Positions 9,082 through 16,518 of a DNA stretch of 64,000 bases are shown here, piece by piece (position 1 is the first letter of the stretch; each line of letters begins with the position of its first letter). The position numbers and the translations under genes are program-made. The notes under the pieces were generated by a model. It was not told where the DNA came from and did no database searches. It saw nothing but the letters and a program-made list of their open reading frames with translations. The DNA comes from Streptomyces sp. NBC_00569 (lineage in GTDB: Bacteria; Actinomycetota; Actinomycetes; Streptomycetales; Streptomycetaceae), in assembly GCF_036345255.1 (NCBI RefSeq), contig NZ_CP107783.1:7681001-7745000 (forward strand), in the 5' to 3' direction.

Positions 9082-10304
9082 CCACACCCCCCTGGAACCG
9101 CCTGCGCCTGCGCAGCAACAACGAGTGGCTGCTCCTCGAACGCCTACGCCTCGAAGGCCCCGCCTCCCGCGCCCAACTAGCCCGCGACAGCGGCCTGTCC
9201 AAACCCACCGTCTCCAGCGCCCTCGCCGCCCTGGAACGCGCGGGACTGGTCCGCGAGGCCGGCACCCACGCCCAGAGCAGGGGACGCGTCGCCGTCCTCT
9301 ACGAACCCGACCCACGTGCCGGACACGTCCTCGGCATCGACATCGGCCGCGCCCGGCTGCGCACGGCGGTGGCCGACCTGACGGGCACGGTCGTCTCCCG
9401 TACGGAGGTACGCAACCGCGGCCGCAGCGCGGGAGCGGTCGCCGACGCGGCCGTCACCTGCGCCGAACAGGCCATCGCGGAAGCCGGGTTGGGCCAGGCC
9501 GACATCGTGCACACCGCCGTCGCCACCCCCGGCGTCCTCGACCGCCACACCGGCCGGGTCCGCTACGCCGTCAACCTGCCCGGCTGGGGGCGCCCCGGCC
9601 TCATCGAGCGCATGCGCGACCGGCTCGGCACCCCGCTCTCCGTCCACAACGACGCCAACCTCGCCGCGCTCGGTGAGTACACCTTCGGCGCCGGCGCGGG
9701 CAGCCATCTGTTCGTGTACGTCCTCATCGGCACCGGCCTCGGCATGGGCGTCGTCGCCGACGGCGAACTCTTCCTCGGCGCGCACGGCGCCGCGGGCGAG
9801 ATCGGCTTCCTGCCACTGGACGGCGTACCCGCGTCGGGCGCGGCCCCCCGGCGCGGCATGCTGGAGGACGCGGTGTCCGCCGACGCCGTCGTCCGGGCCG
9901 CCCGCGCCCTGGGCATGACCGGGCCGCTCACCGCCAAGCGTGTCTTCGACGCCGCCCGCACCGGCGACAGTGCCGCCCTGGCCGCCGTACGCCAGGAGGG
10001 CGAGCGCCTCGCCCTGGCCGTCGCCTCCGTGACCGCCGTCCTCGACCCCGATCTGGTGGTCCTCGGCGGGGGCGTGGGCCGCGGCGCGGATCTCCTGCTC
10101 GCCACGGTCGGTGAGACCCTGCACCGCCTCACCCCGCTGCGTCCCCGCGTCGAGCCCAGCAGGACGGGAGCGGACGCGGTCCTGTTCGGAGCGATCACCA
10201 CGGCCCTGCGCGCCGCCCGTCCGCTGCTCTTCGAGCGTCTGACAGGGAGGGGGTCGGAGAGAGGCCCGGCACAGGGGCTGGAAATGCAAAAAACCCCAGA
10301 TTGA
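9078..10304 (+). CDS. ROK family transcriptional repressor
   Basis: A 408-residue regulator with an N-terminal winged helix-turn-helix (about residues 14-75; ASRAQLARDSGLSKPTVSSAL) and a C-terminal ROK sugar-sensing domain. The kinase phosphate motif is degraded to GIDIGRARL, where kinases have DxGGTK, so it should sense but not phosphorylate sugar. The GTGLGMGV...GAAGEIG signature remains, and the cysteine zinc cluster is missing. It is the last gene of the kinase-transporter run, overlapping the ATPase stop, and is the likely local repressor. The AGTTACGTAACT palindrome upstream of the operon is a candidate target. Confidence 0.88.
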   Translation: MTTPPWNRLRLRSNNEWLLLERLRLEGPASRAQLARDSGLSKPTVSSALAALERAGLVREAGTHAQSRGRVAVLYEPDPRAGHVLGIDIGRARLRTAVADLTGTVVSRTEVRNRGRSAGAVADAAVTCAEQAIAEAGLGQADIVHTAVATPGVLDRHTGRVRYAVNLPGWGRPGLIERMRDRLGTPLSVHNDANLAALGEYTFGAGAGSHLFVYVLIGTGLGMGVVADGELFLGAHGAAGEIGFLPLDGVPASGAAPRRGMLEDAVSADAVVRAARALGMTGPLTAKRVFDAARTGDSAALAAVRQEGERLALAVASVTAVLDPDLVVLGGGVGRGADLLLATVGETLHRLTPLRPRVEPSRTGADAVLFGAITTALRAARPLLFERLTGRGSERGPAQGLEMQKTPD

Positions 10305-10312
10305 CTGGGGTT
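10292..10312 (-). terminator. Rho-independent terminator of tRNA-Leu
   Basis: AACCCCAG (10292-10299) and CTGGGGTT (10305-10312) form an 8-bp stem with a 5-base loop. On the minus strand it is followed by a run of T residues (the A run at 10288-10293), as expected after the tRNA. The ROK repressor stop codon lies inside the hairpin, so it may also end that transcript. Confidence 0.85.
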
Positions 10313-10317
10313 CCTGC

Positions 10318-10405
10318 TGGTGTCCGAGGGGGGACTTGAACCCCCACGCCCGATAAAGGGCACTAGCACCTCAAGCTAGCGCGTCTGCCATTCCGCCACC
10401 CGGAC
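10318..10405 (-). tRNA. tRNA-Leu (anticodon GAG)
   Basis: Minus-strand tRNA with acceptor stem GTCCGGG/CTCGGAC, long class II variable arm, T-arm with GGTTCAAGTCC, and anticodon stem CTAGC/GCTAG around loop TTGAGGT. The anticodon GAG reads CTC and CTT leucine codons. The 3' CCA is encoded in the DNA (complement of 10318-10320). A terminator follows directly. Confidence 0.95.
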
Positions 10406-10593
10406 AAGGTGTCTGTCTTCGCGGGGTGTTCCCCGCGGCGACAGAGAGAACATTACCAGGCCCGAAGGGGTGCCCGATCCCGCCACCCCTTCGCTGTGAA
10501 CGGCGGATGACGACCCCCGCCCGCCCTTGGGCCGCGGCGTCCGGAGAGAGAGGATGAGGGGGACCACCAGCAACGACAGTGGGAGGAACAGGC

Positions 10594-11919
10594 GTGAGCG
10601 AGTCGAGCACGGGCAGGACGGTCTCGGGCGAGGACGAGGTCGTCGACCTCTGTCGTGAGCTGATCCAGATCGACACCAGCAACTACGGCGACCACTCGGG
10701 CCCCGGCGAGCGCAAGGCCGCCGAGTACGTGGCGGAGAAGCTCGCCGAGGTGGGGCTCGAGCCCAAGATCTTCGAGTCGCACCCGGGCCGGGCCTCCACG
10801 GTCGCCCGCATCCAGGGCGAGGACCCCTCGCGGCCCGCGCTCCTGATCCACGGCCACACCGACGTCGTCCCGGCCAACGCGGCGGACTGGACCCACCACC
10901 CGTTCTCCGGCGAGATCGCCGACGGGTGCGTCTGGGGCCGCGGCGCCGTCGACATGAAGGACATGGACGCGATGACCCTCGCGGTCGTCCGCGACCGGCT
11001 GCGCAGCGGTCGCAAGCCCCCGCGCGACATCGTCCTGGCCTTCCTCGCCGACGAGGAGGCGGGGGGCACGTACGGCGCGCGGCACCTCGTCGACAAGCAC
11101 CCGGACCTCTTCGAGGGGTGCACGGAGGCGATCAGCGAGGTCGGCGGTTTCTCCTTCACCGTCAACGAGAAGCTGCGGCTCTATCTCGTGGAGACGGCCC
11201 AGAAGGGCATGCACTGGATGAAGCTGACCGTGGACGGCACCGCCGGCCACGGTTCGATGATCCACAAGGACAACGCGATCACCGAGCTGTCCGAGGCCGT
11301 CGGGCGCCTGGGGCGGCACAAGTTCCCGGTGCGGGTCACCAAGACGCTGCGGCACTTCCTCGACGAGCTCGGCGACGCGCTCGGCACCGAGCTCGACCCG
11401 GAGAACATGGACGAGACGCTCGCCAAGCTCGGCGGCATCGCCAAGCTGATCGGCGCCTCGCTGCAGAACACCGCCAACCCGACCCAGCTGGGCGCCGGCT
11501 ACAAGGTGAACGTGATTCCCGGGCAGGCCACCGCGCACGTCGACGGCCGCTATCTGCCGGGCTACGAGGAGGAGTTCCTCGCCGACCTGGACCGCATCCT
11601 CGGCCCGAACGTGAAGCGCGAGGACGTGCACGCGGACAAGGCCCTGGAGACCACCTTCGACGGTGCGCTCGTCGACGCCATGCAGACGGCGCTCCAGGCC
11701 GAGGACCCGATCGCCCGCGCGGTGCCGTACATGCTCTCCGCCGGTACGGACGCCAAGTCCTTCGACGACCTCGGCATCCGCGGGTTCGGCTTCGCCCCCC
11801 TGAAGCTGCCGCCGGAGCTGGACTTCGCGGGCATGTTCCACGGCGTCGACGAGCGGGTTCCGGTCGACGGGCTCAAGTTCGGTGTGCGCGTGCTCGACCG
11901 GTTCATCGACGCGTCCTGA
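10594..11919 (+). CDS. M20 family metallopeptidase
   Basis: A 441-residue zinc hydrolase of the M20/M25/M40 family (dipeptidase, carboxypeptidase or amidohydrolase type). The GTG at 10594 follows a strong GGGAGGAA ribosome site; an in-frame GTG at 10579 lacks one. Metal-binding motifs are in order: HGHTDVVP, GRGAVDMKDM (bridging Asp), DEEAGG (catalytic and metal Glu), SEVGG, and a late His in MFHGVDERVP. The dimerisation insert lies between roughly residues 200 and 320. No signal peptide. Substrate not predictable. It lies between tRNA-Leu and the chaplin pair. Confidence 0.87.
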   Translation: MSESSTGRTVSGEDEVVDLCRELIQIDTSNYGDHSGPGERKAAEYVAEKLAEVGLEPKIFESHPGRASTVARIQGEDPSRPALLIHGHTDVVPANAADWTHHPFSGEIADGCVWGRGAVDMKDMDAMTLAVVRDRLRSGRKPPRDIVLAFLADEEAGGTYGARHLVDKHPDLFEGCTEAISEVGGFSFTVNEKLRLYLVETAQKGMHWMKLTVDGTAGHGSMIHKDNAITELSEAVGRLGRHKFPVRVTKTLRHFLDELGDALGTELDPENMDETLAKLGGIAKLIGASLQNTANPTQLGAGYKVNVIPGQATAHVDGRYLPGYEEEFLADLDRILGPNVKREDVHADKALETTFDGALVDAMQTALQAEDPIARAVPYMLSAGTDAKSFDDLGIRGFGFAPLKLPPELDFAGMFHGVDERVPVDGLKFGVRVLDRFIDAS

Positions 11920-12027
11920 CCCGGCGGGACCGCGCTGCCGGTATTCGACCGCGCGTACGTACGGACTGGAAAGAGTGAAAGGAAACATAGGCTCGTAGCC
12001 TCATCAGCCCCTCCTCGTTACAGGGAG

Positions 12028-12050
12028 TGCAGTCCGCGGCTGGGACTGCA
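12028..12050 (+). promoter_or_regulatory. Hairpin in the chpH leader
   Basis: TGCAGTCC (12028-12035) and GGACTGCA (12043-12050) form a perfect 8-bp stem with a 7-base loop, ending 8 bases before the AAGGAGG ribosome site of chpH. It is placed to affect mRNA stability or translation of an abundant secreted protein. No known riboswitch is recognised. Confidence 0.5.
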
Positions 12051-12069
12051 TTGCCAACAAGGAGGAATA

Positions 12070-12303
12070 ATGATCAAGAAGGTCGTCGCTGCTGCGGCTG
12101 CCACGGGTGGTCTCGTGCTCGCTGGTGCGGGCATCGCCGCTGCCGACGCCGGGGCCCAGGGTGCCGCCGTGAAGTCTCCCGGTGTGATCTCGGGCAACGT
12201 CATCCAGGTTCCGGTCCACGTCCCGGTGAACGCCTGTGGCAACACGGTGTCCGTGATCGGGCTGCTGAACCCCACCTTCGGCAACGCCTGCGTCAACAAG
12301 TGA
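12070..12303 (+). CDS. chpH: Short chaplin ChpH
   Basis: A 77-residue secreted chaplin. A Sec signal peptide (MIKKVVAAAAATGGLVLAGAG..., cleavage near AAA-DAG at about residue 25) is followed by one chaplin domain with the motifs SPGVISGN, VPVHVPVNACGN and SVIGLLNPTFGNAC. The two cysteines are those that form the intramolecular disulphide in the family. Mature short chaplins assemble into amyloid fibrils that lower surface tension and coat aerial hyphae and spores. A strong AAGGAGG ribosome site precedes the ATG. Placed beside the long chaplin as in S. coelicolor, where this pair is chpH-chpC. Confidence 0.95.
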   Translation: MIKKVVAAAAATGGLVLAGAGIAAADAGAQGAAVKSPGVISGNVIQVPVHVPVNACGNTVSVIGLLNPTFGNACVNK

Positions 12304-12444
12304 CGCTGTTGTGCATCGCCCCTTGAGGGCCTGAGTCCGTCGGCCCCGGAGTGCGCGCCATGCGCTCCGGGGCCGATTGGCCATTCCGCGCACGCGTATG
12401 GATGCCCGTGCGCATTCCGCAAGGCATAAGGCAGGTTAAAAGCT

Positions 12445-13161
12445 ATGCGACAGGTCACGCGCAAAGGCCTGATCACCGTGGCGGCCGCGACCGGCGTACT
12501 CGCCGTGTCCGGTGGCTACGCACACGCAGACTCCGGTGCCGAGGGGGGCTCGTCGGGATCGCCCGGCGTCCTCTCCGGCAACACGATCCAGCTCCCCGTG
12601 GACATCCCGGTCAACGCGTGCGGCAACACAGTGAACGTCGTCGGGTTGCTCAACCCCGCGTCGGGCAACGACTGTGCCAACACGTCGAAGCCGCGAGGCG
12701 GCCACCACGGTGGGAGCCATCACCACGGCGGCGCCTCGGCCGAGGGGGGTTCGAGCCATTCGCCCGGTGTCGGCTCCGGCAACCATGTGCAGGTCCCGGT
12801 CCACGTGCCGGTCAACGCCTGCGGCAACAGCGTCTCGGTCATCGGGCTTCTCAACCCCGCGGGCGGCAGTGACTGCGAGAACTCGTCGGGAGGCCACGAG
12901 CCGACGACCCCGACGACCCCGCCGACCAAGCCGCCGACGAAGACCGTGCCGGTCACGCCCCACCACCCGGTCACGCCGTCGACGCCGAGCCACCCCGTCA
13001 CCCCGAACCACCCGGGGACGCAGACCGTCACCCAGCCCAAGGGTTCGGAGCAGCTTGCCGAGACCGGCAGCTCGACGCCGCTGGGTACGGTCCTGCCGGC
13101 CGGCGCGGGCGCCCTGCTCGCGGGCGCGCTCCTCTACCGGCGGGCGCGGGCAGGCGTGTGA
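12445..13161 (+). CDS. chpC: Long chaplin ChpC, cell-wall anchored
   Basis: A 238-residue surface protein. Signal peptide (residues 1-28), first chaplin domain (about 38-80, Cys59 and Cys77), Gly/His-rich linker, second chaplin domain (about 104-146), then a Thr/Pro-rich cell-wall spacer (150-200). The C-terminus has a LAETG sortase motif (204-208), a hydrophobic segment and a basic tail, so it is expected to be covalently attached to peptidoglycan by a class E-type sortase. Long chaplins help display short chaplins on aerial hyphae. It follows chpH by 141 bases with no clear terminator between. Confidence 0.94.
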   Translation: MRQVTRKGLITVAAATGVLAVSGGYAHADSGAEGGSSGSPGVLSGNTIQLPVDIPVNACGNTVNVVGLLNPASGNDCANTSKPRGGHHGGSHHHGGASAEGGSSHSPGVGSGNHVQVPVHVPVNACGNSVSVIGLLNPAGGSDCENSSGGHEPTTPTTPPTKPPTKTVPVTPHHPVTPSTPSHPVTPNHPGTQTVTQPKGSEQLAETGSSTPLGTVLPAGAGALLAGALLYRRARAGV

Positions 13162-13199
13162 CCGCCGTGTGACACGGCGTGACTGAGAAGGTGCGGAAC

Positions 13200-13231
13200 G
13201 GAGCGGGCCCAGTAGCGACGGGGCCCGCTCC
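13200..13231. terminator. Bidirectional terminator between chpC and the DUF5703 gene
   Basis: An 11-bp perfect inverted repeat (GGAGCGGGCCC, 13200-13210; GGGCCCGCTCC, 13221-13231) between two convergent genes. Confidence 0.8.
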
Positions 13232-13237
13232 GCTCAC

Positions 13238-13426
13238 TCACCACGTGGCGCGCAGCTGGCGGATGATCCGCCGACGCAACCGCACTCTGCGGCTGCCGTC
13301 ACGCAGCAGGCTCAGGCGGTCCAACTCCCAGTGTCCGTACTCGGCGTGGTCGGTCAGCAGGCGTGTGGCGTCCTTGCGGGAGACCCCGCGAGGGACGTAC
13401 ACGTCGACAAATTCGTATTCCGGCAT
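13238..13426 (-). CDS. DUF5703 family protein
   Basis: A 62-residue, strongly basic protein of unknown function that I recognise as the actinobacterial DUF5703 family. The sequence begins MPEYEFVDVYVPRGVSRKDA and ends in an arginine-rich helix (RRVRLRRRIIRQL). No signal peptide or membrane segment. It is convergent with chpC and divergent from the 13474 gene, whose start is only 47 bases away, so the two share a short promoter region. The basic C-terminus might bind nucleic acid, but this is only a composition-based guess. Confidence 0.85.
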   Translation of the reverse strand: MPEYEFVDVYVPRGVSRKDATRLLTDHAEYGHWELDRLSLLRDGSRRVRLRRRIIRQLRATW

Positions 13427-13473
13427 CGCATCTATTGTGCGGGCACGGGCCGTGTACGGATAGCGTCTGCTCT

Positions 13474-14175
13474 ATGTCTGATGCTGCGCAGCCCACCGCT
13501 GCCGAGGTACGCGCCGCCGCCGAGGCGGTCAAGGCTGCGCTCGACCGCCACCTGGCGGCTGTCGAGCGCAGGTCGGGTGAGGACGATCCGGCCGTCTACG
13601 AAGCGTTCAACGAACTGGCCGCGGCGGCCGAGGAGTACGACGAGCTCCTCTACGACCGCTACGACGAGGTCACCCCCTTCGAGATTCCCGGTACGGAGGA
13701 CTCGCTGCCCCCGTACACCGGCCCCGAGGAACCGAACGCCCTGAGCGTGCTCATCCGCCGCGACTACGCCGTGGTGGAGCCGCAGCGACTGCTCGCACAG
13801 GCCCAGCGGGTCGCCGACGTGGAGGCCGACTCGGACCTCGGCGACGGCGCCGCGGCGGCCGTCGGGACCATCGGGAGCAGCGTGCACGCCGCACTCGGGG
13901 TTCTCTTCGGAGAGTTCGAACCCGACGAAATCGCTTCCCGGCACAAGGAGTTCGGCCTGGAGGAGGGCGACTCCACGCTGTGGGTGACGGCCTCGGACGA
14001 ACCGGCGGAGCCGGGGCAGTGGCTGGACGCGCCGTTCGACCAGGCCGATCCGCAGCGGGTCGTCTGCCGCTTCGACGTCAGCTCCGTCTTCGACGACGAG
14101 CTGGACGGCGACCTCGCGGACGACGGGCCCGACGCGGCCGCGGGCGCCGCGGAGGACGAGCTGGAACCGACCTGA
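13474..14175 (+). CDS. Conserved acidic hypothetical protein
   Basis: A 233-residue cytoplasmic protein with no motif that I can name. It is rich in Glu, Asp and Ala, begins with a predicted helical region (AAEVRAAAEAVKAALDRHLAAV), contains YEAFNELAAAAEEYDELLYDRYDEVTPFEIPG, and ends in a very acidic low-complexity tail (FDDELDGDLADDGPDAAAGAAED). No signal or membrane segment. It appears to belong to the conserved Streptomyces core between the chaplins and mshC. Divergent from the DUF5703 gene. Confidence 0.75.
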   Translation: MSDAAQPTAAEVRAAAEAVKAALDRHLAAVERRSGEDDPAVYEAFNELAAAAEEYDELLYDRYDEVTPFEIPGTEDSLPPYTGPEEPNALSVLIRRDYAVVEPQRLLAQAQRVADVEADSDLGDGAAAAVGTIGSSVHAALGVLFGEFEPDEIASRHKEFGLEEGDSTLWVTASDEPAEPGQWLDAPFDQADPQRVVCRFDVSSVFDDELDGDLADDGPDAAAGAAEDELEPT

Positions 14176-14199
14176 CACGGCCGGTGACGGCGTGAGCGA

Positions 14200-14237
14200 G
14201 TCAGGGGCGGGCGGACTTCGGTCCGCCCGCCCCTGAC
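14200..14237. terminator. Strong UUCG hairpin terminator
   Basis: A 17-bp perfect stem (14200-14216 with 14221-14237) capped by a TTCG tetraloop, between two convergent genes. Among the most stable hairpins in the window. Confidence 0.9.
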
Positions 14238-14253
14238 GCTTGCCGCCGTGTGC

Positions 14254-16518
14254 CTACTGTGTCGGCGGGACCTGCGCGCGCAGCAGCGTCTGCAGACGCG
14301 TCGTACGCGGCTTGGCCGGGACCTCGGCCACGGCGCGCGGCAGGGCCGCGTCCGCGCCGTGCACCACCGAGAGGTGCCGCTCACCGCGGCCGAACGCCGT
14401 GTACACCCACGGGCGGCTCAGCGCCTGTGTCGCGTCGCCCGGCAGCACGACCACCGCCGCGGGCCACCGCAACCCCACCGCCTGGTGCGCGGTCAGCGCC
14501 CACCCGTGCCGCACGGTCCGCTCCACCGCGTCCTGCGGTACGACGACCGGGGTCCCGGCGCAGTCCAGGTGCAGGCCGTCCCCGTCGGCCCGCACCACCC
14601 GGCCGGGCACCGTGCGGCCAGGGGCCGGTACGTAGGCGATCCGGTCCTCCGGGTCGAAGCCGCCGAAGCGGCCGGGGCCGGGGTTGAGGCGCTCCTTGAG
14701 GGCCGCGTTCAGCACGCGGGTCCCGGCGGCGCCCCCGTGGCCGGGGGTGATGACCTGGGTCTGCTCGGAGGGCACGCCGATCGCCCGCGGCACCGAGTCG
14801 GCGACCAGCTGTACGGCCCGGTGGATCGCCTCCGCTGCGTCGCGCACCGGCACGATCACCACTTCCTTGCCGGGGGCCGCCACCTCGTTCAGCTCGCCCA
14901 CGCCGATGCCGGAGACCAGCTCGCCGACCGGGCCGGGGTCCGGGGTGCGGGAGGCGATCTGGGGGCACACGCGGGCCGCGAGGAGATCCGCGAAGACCCG
15001 GCCGGGGCCCGCGGACCACAGGACGGACGGGTCGCCGCTGAGGACGAGCCGCGCGCCGTCCGGGAGCGACTCGGCGAGCATCGCGGCCGTCTCCACGTCG
15101 AGCTGCGGCGCGTCCAGGACCACCAGCAGGTCCACCGCGAGCGCGCCGTCCCGGTCCCGGCCGGGGCCCTCGGTGCCGGACAGCAGGCCGGACACGGTGA
15201 CCGCGGTGCCCTCCGGGGCGCCGGGGCCGAAGTGCTCGGCGAGGCGGCGCCGCCCGTCGACGCTGTGCGCCGCGGCGCACACGCGCAGGCCGAGGCGGGC
15301 CGCGGCCTGGACGAGTGCGGCGGGCTCGGCGCGGGCCGCCTCGGCGCCCGTGTGCAGGACGAGGCCGTGTCCGGCGGCCGCCCTGATCAGCTCGGCGGTG
15401 GAACCGGCGGCCGCCGCGGCGGCCGGCTCCCAGTCCGTGAGGGCCTGCGAACTGTCGTCCTTGGAGAGGGAGTTGACCAGCCGGGCAAGACCGTCGGCGA
15501 GGCTCTCCTCGGCCAGCGCGTACCGCTCGAGGCCGACGAGCACCCGGACCGGCCGCTCGGCTTCGTCACCGTCCTGCGAGCCGTCCTCCGAGCCGTCCTG
15601 CGCTGCGCTCTCCTGGGCGCTCTCCGCGGCGCGGGCGGGCCCGCCGGGCGGCTCTTCCAGCGCGTCCTGGAAGACGAGCGCGTCGCCCTCCGCGATGGCG
15701 CTCTGCACCGCCTCGTCCGGGTCGGGCACGGCGCGCTTGCCCAGCGCCTGAGCGAGCAGTGGTGCGTCCAGGGCGGTGTGCCCCGCGACCGCGGCCTGTT
15801 CCAGCAGCCATACGGTCACGGCACGGCCCCTGCGTGCGTCGTCGGGGCCGCACTCGGCGCCGAGCAGTGCGCGGGCGAAGCCGTCCGCCTGCTCGGGGCG
15901 CACGCCCGGGACCCGCAGAAGCTGCCACGGGTCGTCCCGGAGCGCGCTGTCCGCGCCCTCGCCGAGCGTCGCGGCGGCGGGTGCGGCGAGCGAGGCGGGC
16001 GCGCCGCCCTCGGCCAGGAGGGCCCGCACGGCGTCGACGGCCTCCGCGGCCGGTTCGGCGGGCCCCGCGGGCGCGGCGGCCGGCGCACGGCGGACGGGCT
16101 CGGCGACGACCTTGCGGGGAGCCGGTGCCGGCTCGCTGAACACGGCGGCGGGCCGCTCGCCGCTCTCGACGGCCCGGACCGCGGCGAGGAGATCGGCGGC
16201 CGTACCGCTCAGCTTCCCCCCGGCCGCGATGGGCCCTTCCTTGGCCGCCTTCCGCTGGGCGATCCGCTCCTGCAACTCCCGCTGCGCGGCGATCTCGGCA
16301 GCGGCCTCGGACACGCCTTCGCCCTCGGCGCCGGGCTCCGCGGCGGCACCGGCACCGTCATCGGCTCCGTCGTCCGTCCCGGCCGGATCAGGGGCGCCGG
16401 CCCCTTCCTCGGCGGCGGTTTCCTCGGGGCCGGTGGCCTCCGCGCCTTGCCCGGCGCGGGGCGCGTCGGTGTCGGCCGGGCCCGGGTGGCCCTCCGCGGC
16501 AGCGGGCTCCGTACTCAC
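14254..16518 (-). CDS. RecD-like helix-hairpin-helix protein with degenerate ATPase motifs
   Basis: A 754-residue protein that follows the domain order of RecD2 helicases. Residues 1-190 are an acidic, Ala/Pro-rich low-complexity region; 194-290 resemble the helix-hairpin-helix part (DDPWQLLRVPGVRPEQADGF); 360-510 correspond to the first motor domain; 560-745 to the UvrD-like C-terminal domain, with ALTAHQAVGLRWPAAVVVLP (675-694) and YTAFGRGERHLSVVH (706-720) as motor motifs. The Walker A site is not recognisable: the aligned segment is HTGAEAARAEPA (389-400) with no GKT. Walker B reads LVVLDAPQLD instead of a DEA type. It may therefore bind DNA without helicase activity. The GTG start overlaps the aldo/keto reductase stop by 4 bases. 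Confidence 0.75.
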   Translation of the reverse strand: MSTEPAAAEGHPGPADTDAPRAGQGAEATGPEETAAEEGAGAPDPAGTDDGADDGAGAAAEPGAEGEGVSEAAAEIAAQRELQERIAQRKAAKEGPIAAGGKLSGTAADLLAAVRAVESGERPAAVFSEPAPAPRKVVAEPVRRAPAAAPAGPAEPAAEAVDAVRALLAEGGAPASLAAPAAATLGEGADSALRDDPWQLLRVPGVRPEQADGFARALLGAECGPDDARRGRAVTVWLLEQAAVAGHTALDAPLLAQALGKRAVPDPDEAVQSAIAEGDALVFQDALEEPPGGPARAAESAQESAAQDGSEDGSQDGDEAERPVRVLVGLERYALAEESLADGLARLVNSLSKDDSSQALTDWEPAAAAAAGSTAELIRAAAGHGLVLHTGAEAARAEPAALVQAAARLGLRVCAAAHSVDGRRRLAEHFGPGAPEGTAVTVSGLLSGTEGPGRDRDGALAVDLLVVLDAPQLDVETAAMLAESLPDGARLVLSGDPSVLWSAGPGRVFADLLAARVCPQIASRTPDPGPVGELVSGIGVGELNEVAAPGKEVVIVPVRDAAEAIHRAVQLVADSVPRAIGVPSEQTQVITPGHGGAAGTRVLNAALKERLNPGPGRFGGFDPEDRIAYVPAPGRTVPGRVVRADGDGLHLDCAGTPVVVPQDAVERTVRHGWALTAHQAVGLRWPAAVVVLPGDATQALSRPWVYTAFGRGERHLSVVHGADAALPRAVAEVPAKPRTTRLQTLLRAQVPPTQ

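Noticed and set aside
12001..12060. c-di-GMP or other known riboswitch before chpH
   Set aside because: The leader is short and contains only one simple hairpin; no conserved aptamer core is visible.
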